In this document: positions 35,924 through 46,502 of the stretch, piece by piece
Layout: the number at the start of each line of letters is the position of its first letter
How positions within the stretch are numbered: the stretch's first letter is position 1
Source of the DNA: Acetobacteraceae bacterium B3987
GTDB lineage: Bacteria > Pseudomonadota > Alphaproteobacteria > Acetobacterales > Acetobacteraceae
Direction of reading: 5' to 3'
Length of the DNA: 64,000 nt
Assembly (NCBI GenBank): GCA_026537415.1
Contig: JAFNMF010000029.1
Coordinates: 90,593-154,592, forward strand
Notes under the pieces: model-generated
What the model was told of the DNA's origin: nothing
What the model saw: only the letters and a program-made list of their open reading frames with translations
Databases searched by the model: none
Position numbers and translations under genes: made by a program

Positions 35924-37588
35924 TCATAGAACCACTGTAAGCTGAAGCCCGAACACGGCAGCATCATGATAAGTCGTTGTTGCACTAGGCCGCTGGATGT
36001 ACTGAAAGTCCGGCTGTAGGGCCATCGCCCGGGCCACATGGGCACTATAGAACAGCTCATAAACATTTTCATGAGACTGCACGCCATCCACAGCCCCCCA
36101 TCGATTAGGCAGAAAGGGACGGCCCAACAGCAATGATGCTTCCTGCTGATGCGTAGCTGATGAACTAATCCCCAGATGCTGCCACATCGCCCCTACTGTA
36201 TCGAGTGGCCTATTCCAGAAACGCCCTGTTTCCAACAAGCCCAGCCATTCATGTTCATGCACGGAGACAGTTCTGCCATCAGTGTACATGGCACCACCCA
36301 ACAAGATCAGACCGTTACTTTCCCCCGGCCCATGTCGTAACACCATCTGATCGGCCATAAACCACGCACTGTTCATGCCCGCCCGATAACGCTGGGGCCT
36401 TCCTGTTAGCTGAAAAGACTGCCCATAAGCATCACGGTACAAATCGGGATAACGGGAATTATCGTAAGAATAACCAATTTTGTAATGGCCTGTCAGATGA
36501 TGTCGGCCAAACTCTGGCAACCAACCCAATTCCACCGGCGTGGAAAATTTGCCCAATCCATCCTGCGCCCATGACCAGCCAGAGATGCCGCCATTATAGC
36601 CATGCGGACTAACAGCAAACAGCCCGCCCATGATGTAAAACCCCCTAACAGGCATAACATGCACAACCATGCCCAAATTACCGGAGGGCCAATCCCTGTT
36701 GCCATTGGTATATTTGTTCGGCCCCGGATTGCCGCAGATAGCCACATTCATGAAGTCGCAAAACAAAGGTGAGGCTGCAAAGAAAGACCCGACCGGCATC
36801 CACCCCACATTCAGGTTTACCCGCTCCTTCCAGAAGGACCGTTCGCCATACATGGCCACAAGATGCGCCACCACATTGCCACGGGCTCCGTAAATCTCCT
36901 GCGAGGCTGCCAGCGTATCCCCGAAATCAGTCGATACGCTTCGCCCATGCCCATTGACGATGATGGTATGTGTCTTGAAGTTCCGCAGCCCGGCGAGCTT
37001 CTGCCAATCAATATCCAGCTCCAGCCCGACTTGACCGGCATTACTGTTAGCTCGCTTCTTCCCGCCCGTCAGATTTCCGGCCAGTTCTTCATTAAGAGAC
37101 ACAAGCAAACTGATACCGTGATCCACCAACCAAGGCTGGATGCCACCCCAATCTCCAAAGAAATGCTGATCCCTTACAGATGGAGGATTATACCGTTTCC
37201 GAGTCAATACTTCATCAGAGATAGCATCACTATGCACAGCATTGATAACATCTGGCAGAACAGTCGCTGTTTTCTTTCTATTATTCTGCTGCGCCGCAAT
37301 AGCCGCTGCTATGACCGCAGCCTTGCGTTTTTCCTCCAACCGCCGGGCTTCACGCTGCTTGTAACGCTGCCAGTCCGTGACGAACCGACGATTATACACC
37401 AGCTTATGATAACGACCGCTCCAGCCCATCTGGTGCCGATGGTACACACCATGCAGCGGTACTGGTGCCTTTATGTCCGATTTCACAGCCTGTGCGGAAG
37501 AACCATCAGCCCCCTCTGCCCACCCACCCGACAGGCACAGCAGGAAACAGACCACCGCACTGTACAATACCGGAATAGACCAGGACAT
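35924..37588 (-). CDS. Carbohydrate-selective porin OprB (second copy)
   Basis: This 554-residue outer-membrane protein is an OprB with a signal peptide (SIPVLYSAVVCFLLCLSGGW). After it comes an unusual region of roughly 120 residues, basic and helical, with RRLEEKRKAAVIAAAIAAQQ, before the porin domain begins at FFGDWGGIQPWLVDHGISLL. Family segments LELDIDWQKLAGLRNFKTHT and SAWFMADQMVLRH are also shared with the first copy at 25543. The ATG at 37588 gives a clean signal peptide; a TTG at 37630 is the longer choice. Confidence 0.82.
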   Translation of the reverse strand: MSWSIPVLYSAVVCFLLCLSGGWAEGADGSSAQAVKSDIKAPVPLHGVYHRHQMGWSGRYHKLVYNRRFVTDWQRYKQREARRLEEKRKAAVIAAAIAAQQNNRKKTATVLPDVINAVHSDAISDEVLTRKRYNPPSVRDQHFFGDWGGIQPWLVDHGISLLVSLNEELAGNLTGGKKRANSNAGQVGLELDIDWQKLAGLRNFKTHTIIVNGHGRSVSTDFGDTLAASQEIYGARGNVVAHLVAMYGERSFWKERVNLNVGWMPVGSFFAASPLFCDFMNVAICGNPGPNKYTNGNRDWPSGNLGMVVHVMPVRGFYIMGGLFAVSPHGYNGGISGWSWAQDGLGKFSTPVELGWLPEFGRHHLTGHYKIGYSYDNSRYPDLYRDAYGQSFQLTGRPQRYRAGMNSAWFMADQMVLRHGPGESNGLILLGGAMYTDGRTVSVHEHEWLGLLETGRFWNRPLDTVGAMWQHLGISSSATHQQEASLLLGRPFLPNRWGAVDGVQSHENVYELFYSAHVARAMALQPDFQYIQRPSATTTYHDAAVFGLQLTVVL

Positions 37589-37810
37589 GCATGACCACTG
37601 GCCGAAAGACAGGCTGTCATTCTTCCTCAAAAGCCGTCATCTCCCGGACTGGCAACAGCCTCTGCTGTCACAGCCTCTCAATGTGATGGAAGCTTCACCA
37701 CTACCGGGAATAGGCCAGACCGTAAACGGACCACACAGAAAATCCTGCCTCCCTTGTTACAGAAAAGCAGGATTCTCATTAGCGAACAGACTTAAAACGA
37801 CGTGGGATGC

Positions 37811-39346
37811 TTACTGGCTGTCATCGCCATCATCATCACCATCGCTCGACCCATCGGGAGAAACAGCCACAAAGAGCTGCTGACCATCACGCAGAATACG
37901 CAACAACGGTGGCTGATGCTGCTTAAGCACCTTCTGCACCAAGGCGACTACAGCGTGCGGATTGGCCGTCATCTGATTGCCAACCGCCACAATAATATCC
38001 CCCGGACGAATACCAGCATGCTCCGCCGGACTACCCTGCGCCACATCGGCTACAATACAGCCCTGCACGCTGTCATCCAGCCCCATTTCCTGCCGAATCC
38101 GTGGCGTCAGCACACCCAGAGCCAGCCCGAGCTTACCGGAAGGCGCATCAGTCGTGCTGCCATCCGTACTACTCCCTTCCTGCCCATTGCGGGCCTGATT
38201 GCCAACCGTAATGGGCAGTGACATGGTCTTTCCATCACGCAGCACCATAAAAGTGCCTTTGGAACCCGGTGCCATGGATACGACCTTCACAGCCAGATCA
38301 TGAGCACTACGGACATCATGCCCGTCTACGGATAGCACCACATCCCCACTCTTCAACCCGGCCTTGTCCGCCGGACCGCCCTTGATGAGATTGGCAATCA
38401 AGGCACCATGCGCCGGTGAACCGGGATGATCACTGCTTACAAGACCAAGGGCACGTGCCATGGTCGGGGTGATGTCTTGCGTCTCCACCCCAATGAACCC
38501 ACGCACCACGTGGCCCGTCGCCCGCAGCTGGTCCACCACCGAGCGTACTGTGGCGGAAGGAATGGCAAACCCAATCCCGATAGAACCGCCCCCATTGGGG
38601 GACATAATCATGGAATTGACGCCAATCACCTTGCCATCCAGCGTGATTAACGGACCACCGGAGTTCCCGTGATTGATCGGTGCATCCACCTGTATGAAGT
38701 CATTATAGGCACCGGAATGGAGGTCACGCCCCAAAGCAGAAATGATGCCCGCCGTCACCGTACCGCCAAGACCATAGGGATTACCAACAGCCACGACCCA
38801 CTGCCCTGGCTGCACATCATCGGAATTGCCCAGCTCGACATAAGGCAGATGATCCGCCTTCACACGCAGCAGGGCGATGTCCGTCTTGGCATCATGCCCG
38901 ATGACCTTCGCAGGTATGGTCGTACCATCATCCAGCTTCACGCTGACCTTGGTCGCCCCGTTAATGACATGATTGTTGGTGACGATGTACCCGTCAGCCG
39001 AGATGATAAACCCCGACCCTCTGGCCTCTACCGTGCGGTTAGACGGCATCCCCGGCATCATTTGGAACGGAAATGGGAATGGGAAGGAAAAGCCCAGCGG
39101 GCCGCCATTACCACCGGATGGCCCATCTTCCCCATCATCGGCCCCCTCGCGGATATGGGCCGTAATAGACACCACCGCCGGTTTAACCTGCTTTACGATC
39201 TGCACGAAATCAGGAATCCCCTGCCCTCCCGACATTTGCGGGCGGATAGGGGCATTCTGGGCCATGGCAGGCACGGTAGCACCGGCCATACCTAAAACAG
39301 GCAACATAGCCAGACATGCCAAAGAGAGACGGGAAGGCGGCTTCAT
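37811..39346 (-). CDS. Periplasmic serine protease, DegP/DegQ/MucD (HtrA) type
   Basis: This 511-residue protease-chaperone has a signal peptide (LACLAMLPVLGMAGATVPAM). The trypsin-like domain has its triad in TNNHVI (His), KTDIALLRV (Asp) and HGNSGGPL (Ser), at about residues 126, 156 and 229. Two PDZ domains follow (IGVETQDITPTMARAL and LGLALGVLTPRI). A Gly/Pro/Phe-rich stretch near residue 80 is the usual flexible loop. It degrades misfolded envelope proteins. The ATG at 39346 has AGGAAA about nine bases upstream and is preferred over 39355. It is divergent from azlC. Confidence 0.92.
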   Translation of the reverse strand: MKPPSRLSLACLAMLPVLGMAGATVPAMAQNAPIRPQMSGGQGIPDFVQIVKQVKPAVVSITAHIREGADDGEDGPSGGNGGPLGFSFPFPFPFQMMPGMPSNRTVEARGSGFIISADGYIVTNNHVINGATKVSVKLDDGTTIPAKVIGHDAKTDIALLRVKADHLPYVELGNSDDVQPGQWVVAVGNPYGLGGTVTAGIISALGRDLHSGAYNDFIQVDAPINHGNSGGPLITLDGKVIGVNSMIMSPNGGGSIGIGFAIPSATVRSVVDQLRATGHVVRGFIGVETQDITPTMARALGLVSSDHPGSPAHGALIANLIKGGPADKAGLKSGDVVLSVDGHDVRSAHDLAVKVVSMAPGSKGTFMVLRDGKTMSLPITVGNQARNGQEGSSTDGSTTDAPSGKLGLALGVLTPRIRQEMGLDDSVQGCIVADVAQGSPAEHAGIRPGDIIVAVGNQMTANPHAVVALVQKVLKQHQPPLLRILRDGQQLFVAVSPDGSSDGDDDGDDSQ

Positions 39347-39543
39347 CGCAAACATTTCCTGACGCTAGATGTTAAACTCTTATCAACCGGAACTGCCTTA
39401 CTAGATAGGGACAGGATGACCCGCTCTGCAAGCAAGTGCCACCTAAAAGAAATGTAAGGCATACCCATATCACCCTCTGTCCCCGACAGCTATTTCCCCA
39501 CAAACTCTTGCTGACAAGACAACAGAATTTTAAAACGGGTACC

Positions 39544-40263
39544 ATGCAGACCACATCCCTTCCCAATAAACAGGACGATTTTTGGCCTGATTTTCTCAGG
39601 GGCATGAAAACATCCCTGCCATTGCTCATCGCCTTCGTCCCGTTCGGCCTGTTACTGGGCAGTCAGGCCGTGCAAAAGGGCTTTTCTATTGCAGAAGTCC
39701 CGCTGCTGACGGGCCTCAATTTTGCCGGTGGCTCAGAATTCGCTGCTGTTGGCTTGTGGTCCATTCCCCCAGCCATCCTACTACTGGCAGGGGTGACCTT
39801 CCTCATCAATAGCCGCCATATCCTCATGAGTGCCGCTCTGGCACCGCACTTGCGGCATCTGCCCCGCTGGAAGGTCTTTCTCCTGCTCTTCTTCATGTGT
39901 GATGAGGTCTGGGCTTTAACCCTGACAGACCTGCACGCCAGACCGGGTCGCCGCTTCAGCATGGGGTTCTATGCCGGTATTACGGTCTGCCTCTATCTCT
40001 GTTGGGTCATCTTCACCTTCATGGGGGGCTATTCCGGCAATCTGCTGGGGGACCTGACACGCTACGGCGTAGATATGGCCTTTCCAGCCGTGTTCATCAT
40101 GCTGCTCAAGGGCATGTGGAAAGGGGCCCGCAATGCCCTGCCATGGTGTGTCAGCCTTGGTGTGGCCGTGCTGGTCTATCACTTTCTACCCGGTGCTTGG
40201 TATGTTCCCGCAGGAACACTCGCCGGAATCCTCACATCCCTGCTGGTGGTGAGAAGCATATGA
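39544..40263 (+). CDS. azlC: AzlC family branched-chain amino acid exporter subunit
   Basis: This 239-residue membrane protein is the large subunit of an AzlCD-type exporter for branched-chain amino acids. It opens with FLRGMKTSLPLLIAFVPFGL, then has EVPLLTGLNFAGGSEFAAVGL and LLAGVTFLINSRHILMSAAL, all family segments. Its stop overlaps the azlD start (ATGA), so the subunits are coupled. The start at 39544 is the first ATG before the conserved part. The gene is divergent from the DegP-type protease gene. Confidence 0.9.
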   Translation: MQTTSLPNKQDDFWPDFLRGMKTSLPLLIAFVPFGLLLGSQAVQKGFSIAEVPLLTGLNFAGGSEFAAVGLWSIPPAILLLAGVTFLINSRHILMSAALAPHLRHLPRWKVFLLLFFMCDEVWALTLTDLHARPGRRFSMGFYAGITVCLYLCWVIFTFMGGYSGNLLGDLTRYGVDMAFPAVFIMLLKGMWKGARNALPWCVSLGVAVLVYHFLPGAWYVPAGTLAGILTSLLVVRSI

Positions 40264-40562
40264 TACTTCATACCCCGGCTCTACTGGCCATCCTCGCCAT
40301 GGCTCTGGTGACGTATCTGACACGCATCAGCGGCTATCTGCTGCTCGCCGGTCGCCACCTTTCCCCCCGTATGCAGGCCATTATGGACATCGTCCCCGGC
40401 TGTGTGCTGGCGGCCGTCATCGCCCCGGACTTCGCCACGGGTCATCCGGCCGATCTGCTTGGTCTGGCTGCAACCATTCTAGCCGCTACACGTTTCTCCC
40501 TCCTACCCACCATGTTGTGCGGGGTCATCACAACAGGGATTCTCCGAACCATCCTAAACTAA
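40260..40562 (+). CDS. azlD: AzlD family exporter subunit
   Basis: This 100-residue protein has about four helices and the AzlD pattern (ILAMALVTYLTRISGYLL, IVPGCVLAAVIAPDF, ATILAATRFSLLPTML). It pairs with AzlC in the inner membrane. The start overlaps the azlC stop by four bases. It converges with tadA, and the two genes overlap by four bases at their stops. Confidence 0.88.
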   Translation: MILHTPALLAILAMALVTYLTRISGYLLLAGRHLSPRMQAIMDIVPGCVLAAVIAPDFATGHPADLLGLAATILAATRFSLLPTMLCGVITTGILRTILN

Positions 40563-41047
40563 CCCTCCCGCTGCCGCAGACCTCGGAAAAAACGCCGTAA
40601 CTGTGATGCAGCCTCACGCTCCCGCACGCCGCTAATGATTTCATCCGGCCTGTGCAGACAACTGGAGCGGGCAAAGAGACGAGGCCCATGATCCACCGCT
40701 CCCCCCTTAGGGTCATAAGCCCCATAAATCACACGCTGGATGCGGAAATGCGTGATAGCTGCCGCACACATTGGGCAGGGCTCCAGCGTGACAACTAACG
40801 TGCAGTCTTCCAACCGGACCGTCCCGCATTGATGCGCCGCCCGCCGCATGGCCAACAGTTCGGCATGGGCACTGGCATCGTGATACTCCTCCACATGGTT
40901 ACGGGCCGTGGCCAGAACACGCCCCTGCCCATCCAGCACCACCGCTCCGACAGGAACCTCCCCCACACGGGCCGCCTCCTCCGCCAGTGCCAGAGCCTGC
41001 TGCATGGCCTGCTGCGTTGTCATGACAAGGGGAAAGGACATGCTCAT
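40559..41047 (-). CDS. tadA: tRNA-specific adenosine deaminase TadA
   Basis: This 162-residue zinc enzyme converts adenosine 34 of tRNA-Arg(ACG) to inosine. SAHAELLAMRRA holds the HAE motif with the zinc-binding His and catalytic Glu, and LEPCPMCAAAI holds the two cysteines. VGEVPVGAVVLD is the family opening. An AGAGG lies upstream of the start, so initiation at 41047 or the next Met is likely. It is divergent from rluB, an order often seen in alphaproteobacteria. Confidence 0.93.
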   Translation of the reverse strand: MSMSFPLVMTTQQAMQQALALAEEAARVGEVPVGAVVLDGQGRVLATARNHVEEYHDASAHAELLAMRRAAHQCGTVRLEDCTLVVTLEPCPMCAAAITHFRIQRVIYGAYDPKGGAVDHGPRLFARSSCLHRPDEIISGVREREAASQLRRFFRGLRQREG

Positions 41048-41150
41048 GTACCTCTAGGACTGGAAATGGACCATAAATCCTTCCTCGACTGCTTTATAGA
41101 GCCGTAAATGGATTGCCAAGGAAAGGCCGGACACTGTATGTCCGCAGATT

Positions 41151-41930
41151 ATGAAAGATGTTGCATCCTCCTCTCCCGATACACAGCGTGGTGAACGTAT
41201 TGCCAAGGCTCTGGCCCGCCGTGGGGTTGCCAGTCGCCGTGATATCGAACGGATGATCGAAGAAGGCCGCATCACCCTCGGGGGCAATCCGGTGACCCAT
41301 CCGGCCACCTTCATACAGCCAGACGATATTGTCTGCGTAGATGGCAAGCCCGTGGATCCGCCCCAGCGCACCCGTCTCTGGCGTTATCACAAACCGGCTG
41401 GTCTGGTCACAACCCATCACGACCCAGAAGAACGCCGCACGGTTTTCGACTCCCTGCCCTCCGCTATGCCTCGTGTCGTCAGTGTCGGCAGGTTGGACCT
41501 GAACTCCGAAGGGCTGCTGCTGCTGACCAATGATGGCAGTCTGGCCCGTGAACTGGAACTGCCCTCCCGCCAGTGGATCCGCCGCTATCGTGTCCGTGTC
41601 TTTGGTCTCGTGGATGAAAAACGACTGAAAGCCCTTGCAAAAGGCTGCGTTCTAGATGGCGTGCAGTACGGCCCTATTGAAGCGACTCTGGATTCCTCCA
41701 AAGGTGACAACTCATGGTTGACTGTCAGCCTACGAGAAGGAAAAAACAGGGAAATCCGTAAGGTCATGATGGGAATGAACTTGCATGTCAGCCGTCTCAT
41801 CCGCCTATCCTACGGCCCCTTCAGCCTTGGAACTCTCAAACCCCATGAGCTGGAAGAAGTATCTTACAAAACCCTGCTGGAACAGATTCCCGGCTTAAAA
41901 TCCGGCAAAACCAAAAAAGCACGGTCCTGA
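41151..41930 (+). CDS. rluB: 23S rRNA/RsuA-type pseudouridine synthase (RluB-like)
   Basis: This 259-residue enzyme has an N-terminal S4 domain (RIAKALARRGVASRRDIERM) and an RsuA-family catalytic domain. The domain carries VGRLDLNSEGLLLLTNDG with the catalytic Asp and the C-terminal EGKNREIRKVMMGMNLHVSR. This is the RluB/RluE/RluF pattern; RluB is the best fit by length and neighbours. It modifies uridine in 23S rRNA. It is followed four bases later by rsmD, the usual order. Confidence 0.88.
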   Translation: MKDVASSSPDTQRGERIAKALARRGVASRRDIERMIEEGRITLGGNPVTHPATFIQPDDIVCVDGKPVDPPQRTRLWRYHKPAGLVTTHHDPEERRTVFDSLPSAMPRVVSVGRLDLNSEGLLLLTNDGSLARELELPSRQWIRRYRVRVFGLVDEKRLKALAKGCVLDGVQYGPIEATLDSSKGDNSWLTVSLREGKNREIRKVMMGMNLHVSRLIRLSYGPFSLGTLKPHELEEVSYKTLLEQIPGLKSGKTKKARS

Positions 41931-41934
41931 CACT

Positions 41935-42582
41935 ATGAGGATCATTGCCGGTACAGCCCGTAACCGCCGCCTACAGGTTCCCGCCGGGATAACCACCCGT
42001 CCAACGGCCCAACGTGCCCGCCAGACCCTATTCGACATGCTAATGCACGCGCCGTGGTTTGGCCGGGATGAACTGGAAAATGCCGTAGTGCTGGACGCTT
42101 TTGCAGGTACAGGAGCTCTCGGGCTGGAAGCTCTCTCCCGTGGGGCACAATTTGCCACCTTCATGGAAGGCAGTCGCCCCGGTATTGCTGCCCTCCAGAC
42201 CAATCTACGCAGCTGCGGCATGGCAGACCGTGCCCGCCTGCGCCATTGTGACGTGACACACCCCCCAAAAGCACCACAGCCCCATACACTTATTTTTCTT
42301 GATCCTCCCTACCATAAGAACCTGGTGCAGAAGGGATTACGGGCCTTGTGGCGGGCAGGCTGGATAGCTGATGGTGCCCTGATTGTTGCAGAAACGGAAA
42401 CCACCCCTCTGCAAAATGACACCAAAGAGCCGGAAGAACCTTTCCAGCCTTTCCATGCCCATATTCTCCCCAGTCTCTCTGCACCACCGCCAGAACTGCT
42501 GGCACAGCGCAGTTTTGGTGCCGCCACCCTCCATATCTGGCGGCATGATGCCAGCGTTAAGGGCAGCCGCCCCGCTCTCTGA
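41935..42582 (+). CDS. rsmD: 16S rRNA (guanine966-N2)-methyltransferase RsmD
   Basis: This 215-residue SAM-dependent enzyme methylates G966 of 16S rRNA. The signatures are MRIIAGTARNRRLQVPAG at the start, RPTAQRARQTLFDML, VLDAFAGTGALGLEALSRGA as the SAM-binding loop, and LIFLDPPYHKN as the catalytic DPPY. It follows rluB by four bases and precedes ftsK by 98 bases. The C-terminal 30 residues run past the usual family end and may be disordered. Confidence 0.92.
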   Translation: MRIIAGTARNRRLQVPAGITTRPTAQRARQTLFDMLMHAPWFGRDELENAVVLDAFAGTGALGLEALSRGAQFATFMEGSRPGIAALQTNLRSCGMADRARLRHCDVTHPPKAPQPHTLIFLDPPYHKNLVQKGLRALWRAGWIADGALIVAETETTPLQNDTKEPEEPFQPFHAHILPSLSAPPPELLAQRSFGAATLHIWRHDASVKGSRPAL

Positions 42583-42680
42583 GTACGTCAGGCAGATGGG
42601 TTCTGCTTTCCAGAATCAAACTGAACAGGCTATATTGCGGGCCGATCCCGTCTTCCTGACCAGCCAGAGGACCCGCCCCT

Positions 42681-45600
42681 GTGCTTTCCCGCTTTCGCCT
42701 TCCTGCCAAGCTGCGCTCTATCCTGCCTGTCACACGGCGTAGCCCTTCTGATGCTGTCGATCCATTCCTCGGGCACGACATGGTAGAGGATGACGGGGAC
42801 ATTCCTACATGGCATGATTCCCCCATCTCTCGCATTCTCTCCGCCAGAATGATGGAAATACTGGCAATCATCCTCCTCATCATGGCACTGGCGATTGCCG
42901 CCTCTCTCTTTAGTTTCAATCCGCATGACCCGTCCTTCAACACCGCAACGGGAACAGAACCGACCAACCTGCTCGGACGCTTCGGAGCGACCATTGCCGA
43001 TGGGCTAATGCAATTACTAGGTCTGGCGGGAATCATACCCGTTCTCGTTCTGCTGGCATGGACATGGCAGCTCCTACGCCATCACCACCTGAGCCTACCT
43101 GCGCTGCGCCTCATAGCAGCAGCACTATTCTGTCCAGCAGTCGCCATGACAATCGGCCTGTTTCAGTTAACAGTGCCCGGGTTAAGCGTCGCTTGGCCGA
43201 CCAGTAGCGGGTTGGGGGGAGAAAGTGGTGTTTTCTTTGCCCAGAAACTTCTAAATCTCGTCTCGGGCGAAACGGGTAGTATGGGAGGCATTTTCTCCAT
43301 CCTACTTAGCCTCGTTCTTCTAGCTATACTCTGCCCCATGTCTATGGGGCTACAGGGACGAGAATGGCGTTCTGTAGGCCGTGGCCTCAGTGCCCTCATC
43401 CGTCTGCCTGTCCGGGCTCTGCTCCGCTCCCGTGGGACCCCACCCGAGATGGAACGTCAGGTCGCTTACCCTTCCGGTGCTGGTGGGCCGGTCCGTCACG
43501 GACGTCCGGCCATGGGCAATGGGCCGCTCCCATCTGGTTTCATCATGCGTAATCTCGGCCGTCAGGCTGAACAGCCTGTACCACCACCAACCGGAAACAC
43601 ACCATGGTCTCCCATGCAACAAGGGGCAGCCCCTTGGCAGAAACCATCCTCCGCCCAGCCTCAGCCGCCTGTTCCACCTGACCCGTCCCCCATTCAGGAA
43701 GAAACACCCCATGTCGCTCCTCATGAAGAGGAAGCTGACAACCCTTATGCCCGTATGCTGGCCCATATCCGCCATGACCCCGGGCGGACCAGTATAGCTC
43801 AACGTCGCCACGCTGAAGAAAATTATGAAGACCTCTCCAGCGTCCCTCTATCTGTCCAACCTCAGGAAGTTTCTGGCCCAGCGCAGCAGCCCAGCTTCCT
43901 GAAACGTTTCATGGCAGCCACCAGCTCCACCGCAGCACCCATGCCAGACACATCTGGCACCATCAGCGAAGCACTCCCTGGCAGCGTTCCACCAGCCGCT
44001 CCGGCTGCCCCGGTCACAATAGAACATTCCACCAATATGGGCGGAGTTACGCCAGTTCATGAGGCTGCCATACACACTGGCGGGGCTCCCGTACCACCAC
44101 GGCCCGTTCCACCACCCGGCATAGCTCAGGGGCCGCTGCCCGGCATGGCCGCTCCATCCACATGGTTGCCGCCATCCATCAGCTTGCTCAATCCTTTGCC
44201 TGACCAGAATGAAACTGGCCCCTCTGAAGAAGCTCTTCAGGCCAATGCCCAGATGCTGGAAAAGGTGCTGGATGATTACGGCGTACAGGGTAGTATCACC
44301 GATTATCGTGCCGGTCCTGTTGTCACCCTCTATGAGCTGGAACCCGCCCCCGGTGTGCGTTCCTCCCGCGTGATTGGTCTGGCTGACGATATCGCCCGTA
44401 CCCTTGCCGTGCTGAGCGTCCGTATCGCCACAGTACCGGGCCGCAACGTCATCGGTATTGAAGTCCCCAACAAAACCCGTGAAACGGTGTATTTCCCCGA
44501 ACTTCTGCTCTCCCCAGCATGGAAGGAAAACCGCAGCAAACTGCCTCTAGCACTGGGTAAGGACATTGCTGGAGAGCCCATCATGGCGGACCTGGCCCGG
44601 ATGCCGCACCTGCTCGTAGCCGGAACGACCGGGTCGGGTAAATCAGTCGGGATCAATGCCATGATCCTGTCACTGCTCTATCGGCTCAGCCCGGAAGACT
44701 GCCGACTTATCATGATTGATCCGAAAATTCTGGAACTCTCCATCTATGACGGCATCCCACACTTGATGACCCCAGTGGTGACAGAACCGCCCAAGGCCGT
44801 CAGTGCCCTAAAATGGGCCGTACAGGAAATGGACCGCCGTTACCGCCTGATGGCCGATCATGGTGTGCGGAATATCAGCAGCTATAATGACCGGATACGC
44901 CACCTTAAAGCTTCTGGTGAAACACCAACCCGCCGCATCCAGACCGGTTACGACCCGGAGACGGGCCGACCTGTTTTTGACGAACACCGCCTGCCGCTGG
45001 AACATCTGCCTTATATCGTCATCGTCATTGATGAAATGGCCGACCTGATGATGGTGGCCGGTAAAGAGATTGAGGCCTCTGTGTTGCGTCTGGCCCAGAA
45101 GGCCCGTGCCGCTGGTGTGCATGTCATCATGGCCACGCAACGTCCTTCCGTTGATGTCATCACCGGAACCATTAAGGCCAACTTCCCGACCCGCATCTCC
45201 TTTCAGGTCACTAATAAATATGACAGCCGTACCATTCTGGGTGAACAGGGTGCGGAACAGCTCCTTGGCCGAGGTGATATGCTCTTCATGCAAGGCGGTG
45301 CCCGCATCACCCGTGTGCATGGCCCCTTCATCAGCGATGAAGAGGTCGAAGCCGTAGTAAATGACCTGCGTTCTAAGGGGGCACCCGTCTATAATACCGA
45401 AGTTCTTGCTGATGAGCAGGAGGAAGAAGACACCTCTTCCAGCAGTAGAAGCGGCGGAAAAGGCACGGATGAAGATCAAGACAATGCCCTTTATGAACAG
45501 GCAACAGAGCTTGTCATCCGGAACCAAAGGGCTTCAACAAGCTTTGTGCAGCGTCATCTTCGCATAGGCTATAATCGGGCTGCCAACATCATCGACCAGA

Positions 45601-45713
45601 TGGAACGAGAAGGCATCATCAGTGCTGCCAACCATGTGGGGAAACGTGACGTTCTTGCGACTAAAGCCTCTCTGGGGCTGGACCGGAACGATCATGATGA
45701 TGACGAAGACTAA
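42681..45713 (+). CDS. ftsK: DNA translocase FtsK
   Basis: This 1010-residue motor couples chromosome segregation to cell division. N-terminal membrane helices lie at about residues 55-210. A Pro/Gln-rich linker runs to about residue 510. The motor follows, with Walker A GTTGSGKS near residue 650 and Walker [15 protein letters not shown] near 778, and a C-terminal winged-helix gamma domain carries [20 protein letters not shown]. The start is a GTG at 42681 with GAGG ten bases upstream. The translocase acts at the septum and recognises polar sequences to activate XerCD. It is followed by an RluA-type gene after only three bases. Confidence 0.95.
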   Translation: MLSRFRLPAKLRSILPVTRRSPSDAVDPFLGHDMVEDDGDIPTWHDSPISRILSARMMEILAIILLIMALAIAASLFSFNPHDPSFNTATGTEPTNLLGRFGATIADGLMQLLGLAGIIPVLVLLAWTWQLLRHHHLSLPALRLIAAALFCPAVAMTIGLFQLTVPGLSVAWPTSSGLGGESGVFFAQKLLNLVSGETGSMGGIFSILLSLVLLAILCPMSMGLQGREWRSVGRGLSALIRLPVRALLRSRGTPPEMERQVAYPSGAGGPVRHGRPAMGNGPLPSGFIMRNLGRQAEQPVPPPTGNTPWSPMQQGAAPWQKPSSAQPQPPVPPDPSPIQEETPHVAPHEEEADNPYARMLAHIRHDPGRTSIAQRRHAEENYEDLSSVPLSVQPQEVSGPAQQPSFLKRFMAATSSTAAPMPDTSGTISEALPGSVPPAAPAAPVTIEHSTNMGGVTPVHEAAIHTGGAPVPPRPVPPPGIAQGPLPGMAAPSTWLPPSISLLNPLPDQNETGPSEEALQANAQMLEKVLDDYGVQGSITDYRAGPVVTLYELEPAPGVRSSRVIGLADDIARTLAVLSVRIATVPGRNVIGIEVPNKTRETVYFPELLLSPAWKENRSKLPLALGKDIAGEPIMADLARMPHLLVAGTTGSGKSVGINAMILSLLYRLSPEDCRLIMIDPKILELSIYDGIPHLMTPVVTEPPKAVSALKWAVQEMDRRYRLMADHGVRNISSYNDRIRHLKASGETPTRRIQTGYDPETGRPVFDEHRLPLEHLPYIVIVIDEMADLMMVAGKEIEASVLRLAQKARAAGVHVIMATQRPSVDVITGTIKANFPTRISFQVTNKYDSRTILGEQGAEQLLGRGDMLFMQGGARITRVHGPFISDEEVEAVVNDLRSKGAPVYNTEVLADEQEEEDTSSSSRSGGKGTDEDQDNALYEQATELVIRNQRASTSFVQRHLRIGYNRAANIIDQMEREGIISAANHVGKRDVLATKASLGLDRNDHDDDED

Positions 45714-45716
45714 CCT

Positions 45717-46490
45717 ATGGCTGCTCCTCCCCTCTTCTTCCCCGGAAAAGAACTCCCCATCCTGTGGGAAGACCGGCATTTTGTCGTCATTAACAAACCG
45801 GCAGGGCTGGCAGCCCATCCCGGCCCCCAAACACAGGATAGTGTTGAAACCCGCCTCGTTCCTCAAAAACGAGGCGGCCCTTGGCTGGTCCACCGGCTGG
45901 ATGCCGATACGGCTGGCTGTCTGCTCATAGCCCGCCGCAAATCCGCCCTCATTGCAGCACAACAAGCCTTTGCCGAGCATAAGACCACCAAACGCTACTG
46001 GGCACTGGTTGATGGTCGCCCCACTAACGAGAAAGGGACACTCACAACCCTACTGCGGCGTATTTCCTCCGCCCAGCAAGGATGGAAAATGGTCTCCGAA
46101 GCGGTGCCGAAAACGGCTTCTGCCAAGAAGGTCACGCCCCAGCAGGAAAAACATAGCAAGCCAGCCCAAACCTCATGGCGTATTCTGGCAAGTGATGGGG
46201 CATCCAGTCTACTGGAACTAACCCTCCATACAGGGCGGACCCATCAGGCCCGTGTCCATTGTGCCCTACTAGGAACGCCCATCCGTGGCGATCGGCTCTA
46301 TGGCAGTGCCCATCATGCCAGCAAACTCCATCTGCTAGCCCGTTCCTTGGAAGTCCCTGTCACACTGGCTCCATTGGAGACAAACAAAGCAGCTTCACAG
46401 AAGACAAAACCGCAGCGCATACAGGCCATTGCGGGGGATGTGGAACTGGAACAGTTCCTCCAATCCCACGCTATCATGACCAGTTCGTAA
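45717..46490 (+). CDS. RluA-type pseudouridine synthase
   Basis: This 257-residue enzyme has the RluA family core: DRHFVVINKPAGLAAHPGPQ, then LVHRLDADTAGCLLIARR with the catalytic Asp, and LTLHTGRTHQARVHCALLG near the C-terminus. The substrate (23S rRNA or tRNA) cannot be read from sequence. It lacks the S4 domain. It starts three bases after ftsK. It converges with the flavoprotein gene, and a seven-base-pair hairpin at 46495-46515 overlaps that gene's end. Confidence 0.85.
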   Translation: MAAPPLFFPGKELPILWEDRHFVVINKPAGLAAHPGPQTQDSVETRLVPQKRGGPWLVHRLDADTAGCLLIARRKSALIAAQQAFAEHKTTKRYWALVDGRPTNEKGTLTTLLRRISSAQQGWKMVSEAVPKTASAKKVTPQQEKHSKPAQTSWRILASDGASSLLELTLHTGRTHQARVHCALLGTPIRGDRLYGSAHHASKLHLLARSLEVPVTLAPLETNKAASQKTKPQRIQAIAGDVELEQFLQSHAIMTSS

Positions 46491-46502
46491 CGCCCCGTCC
46501 CC

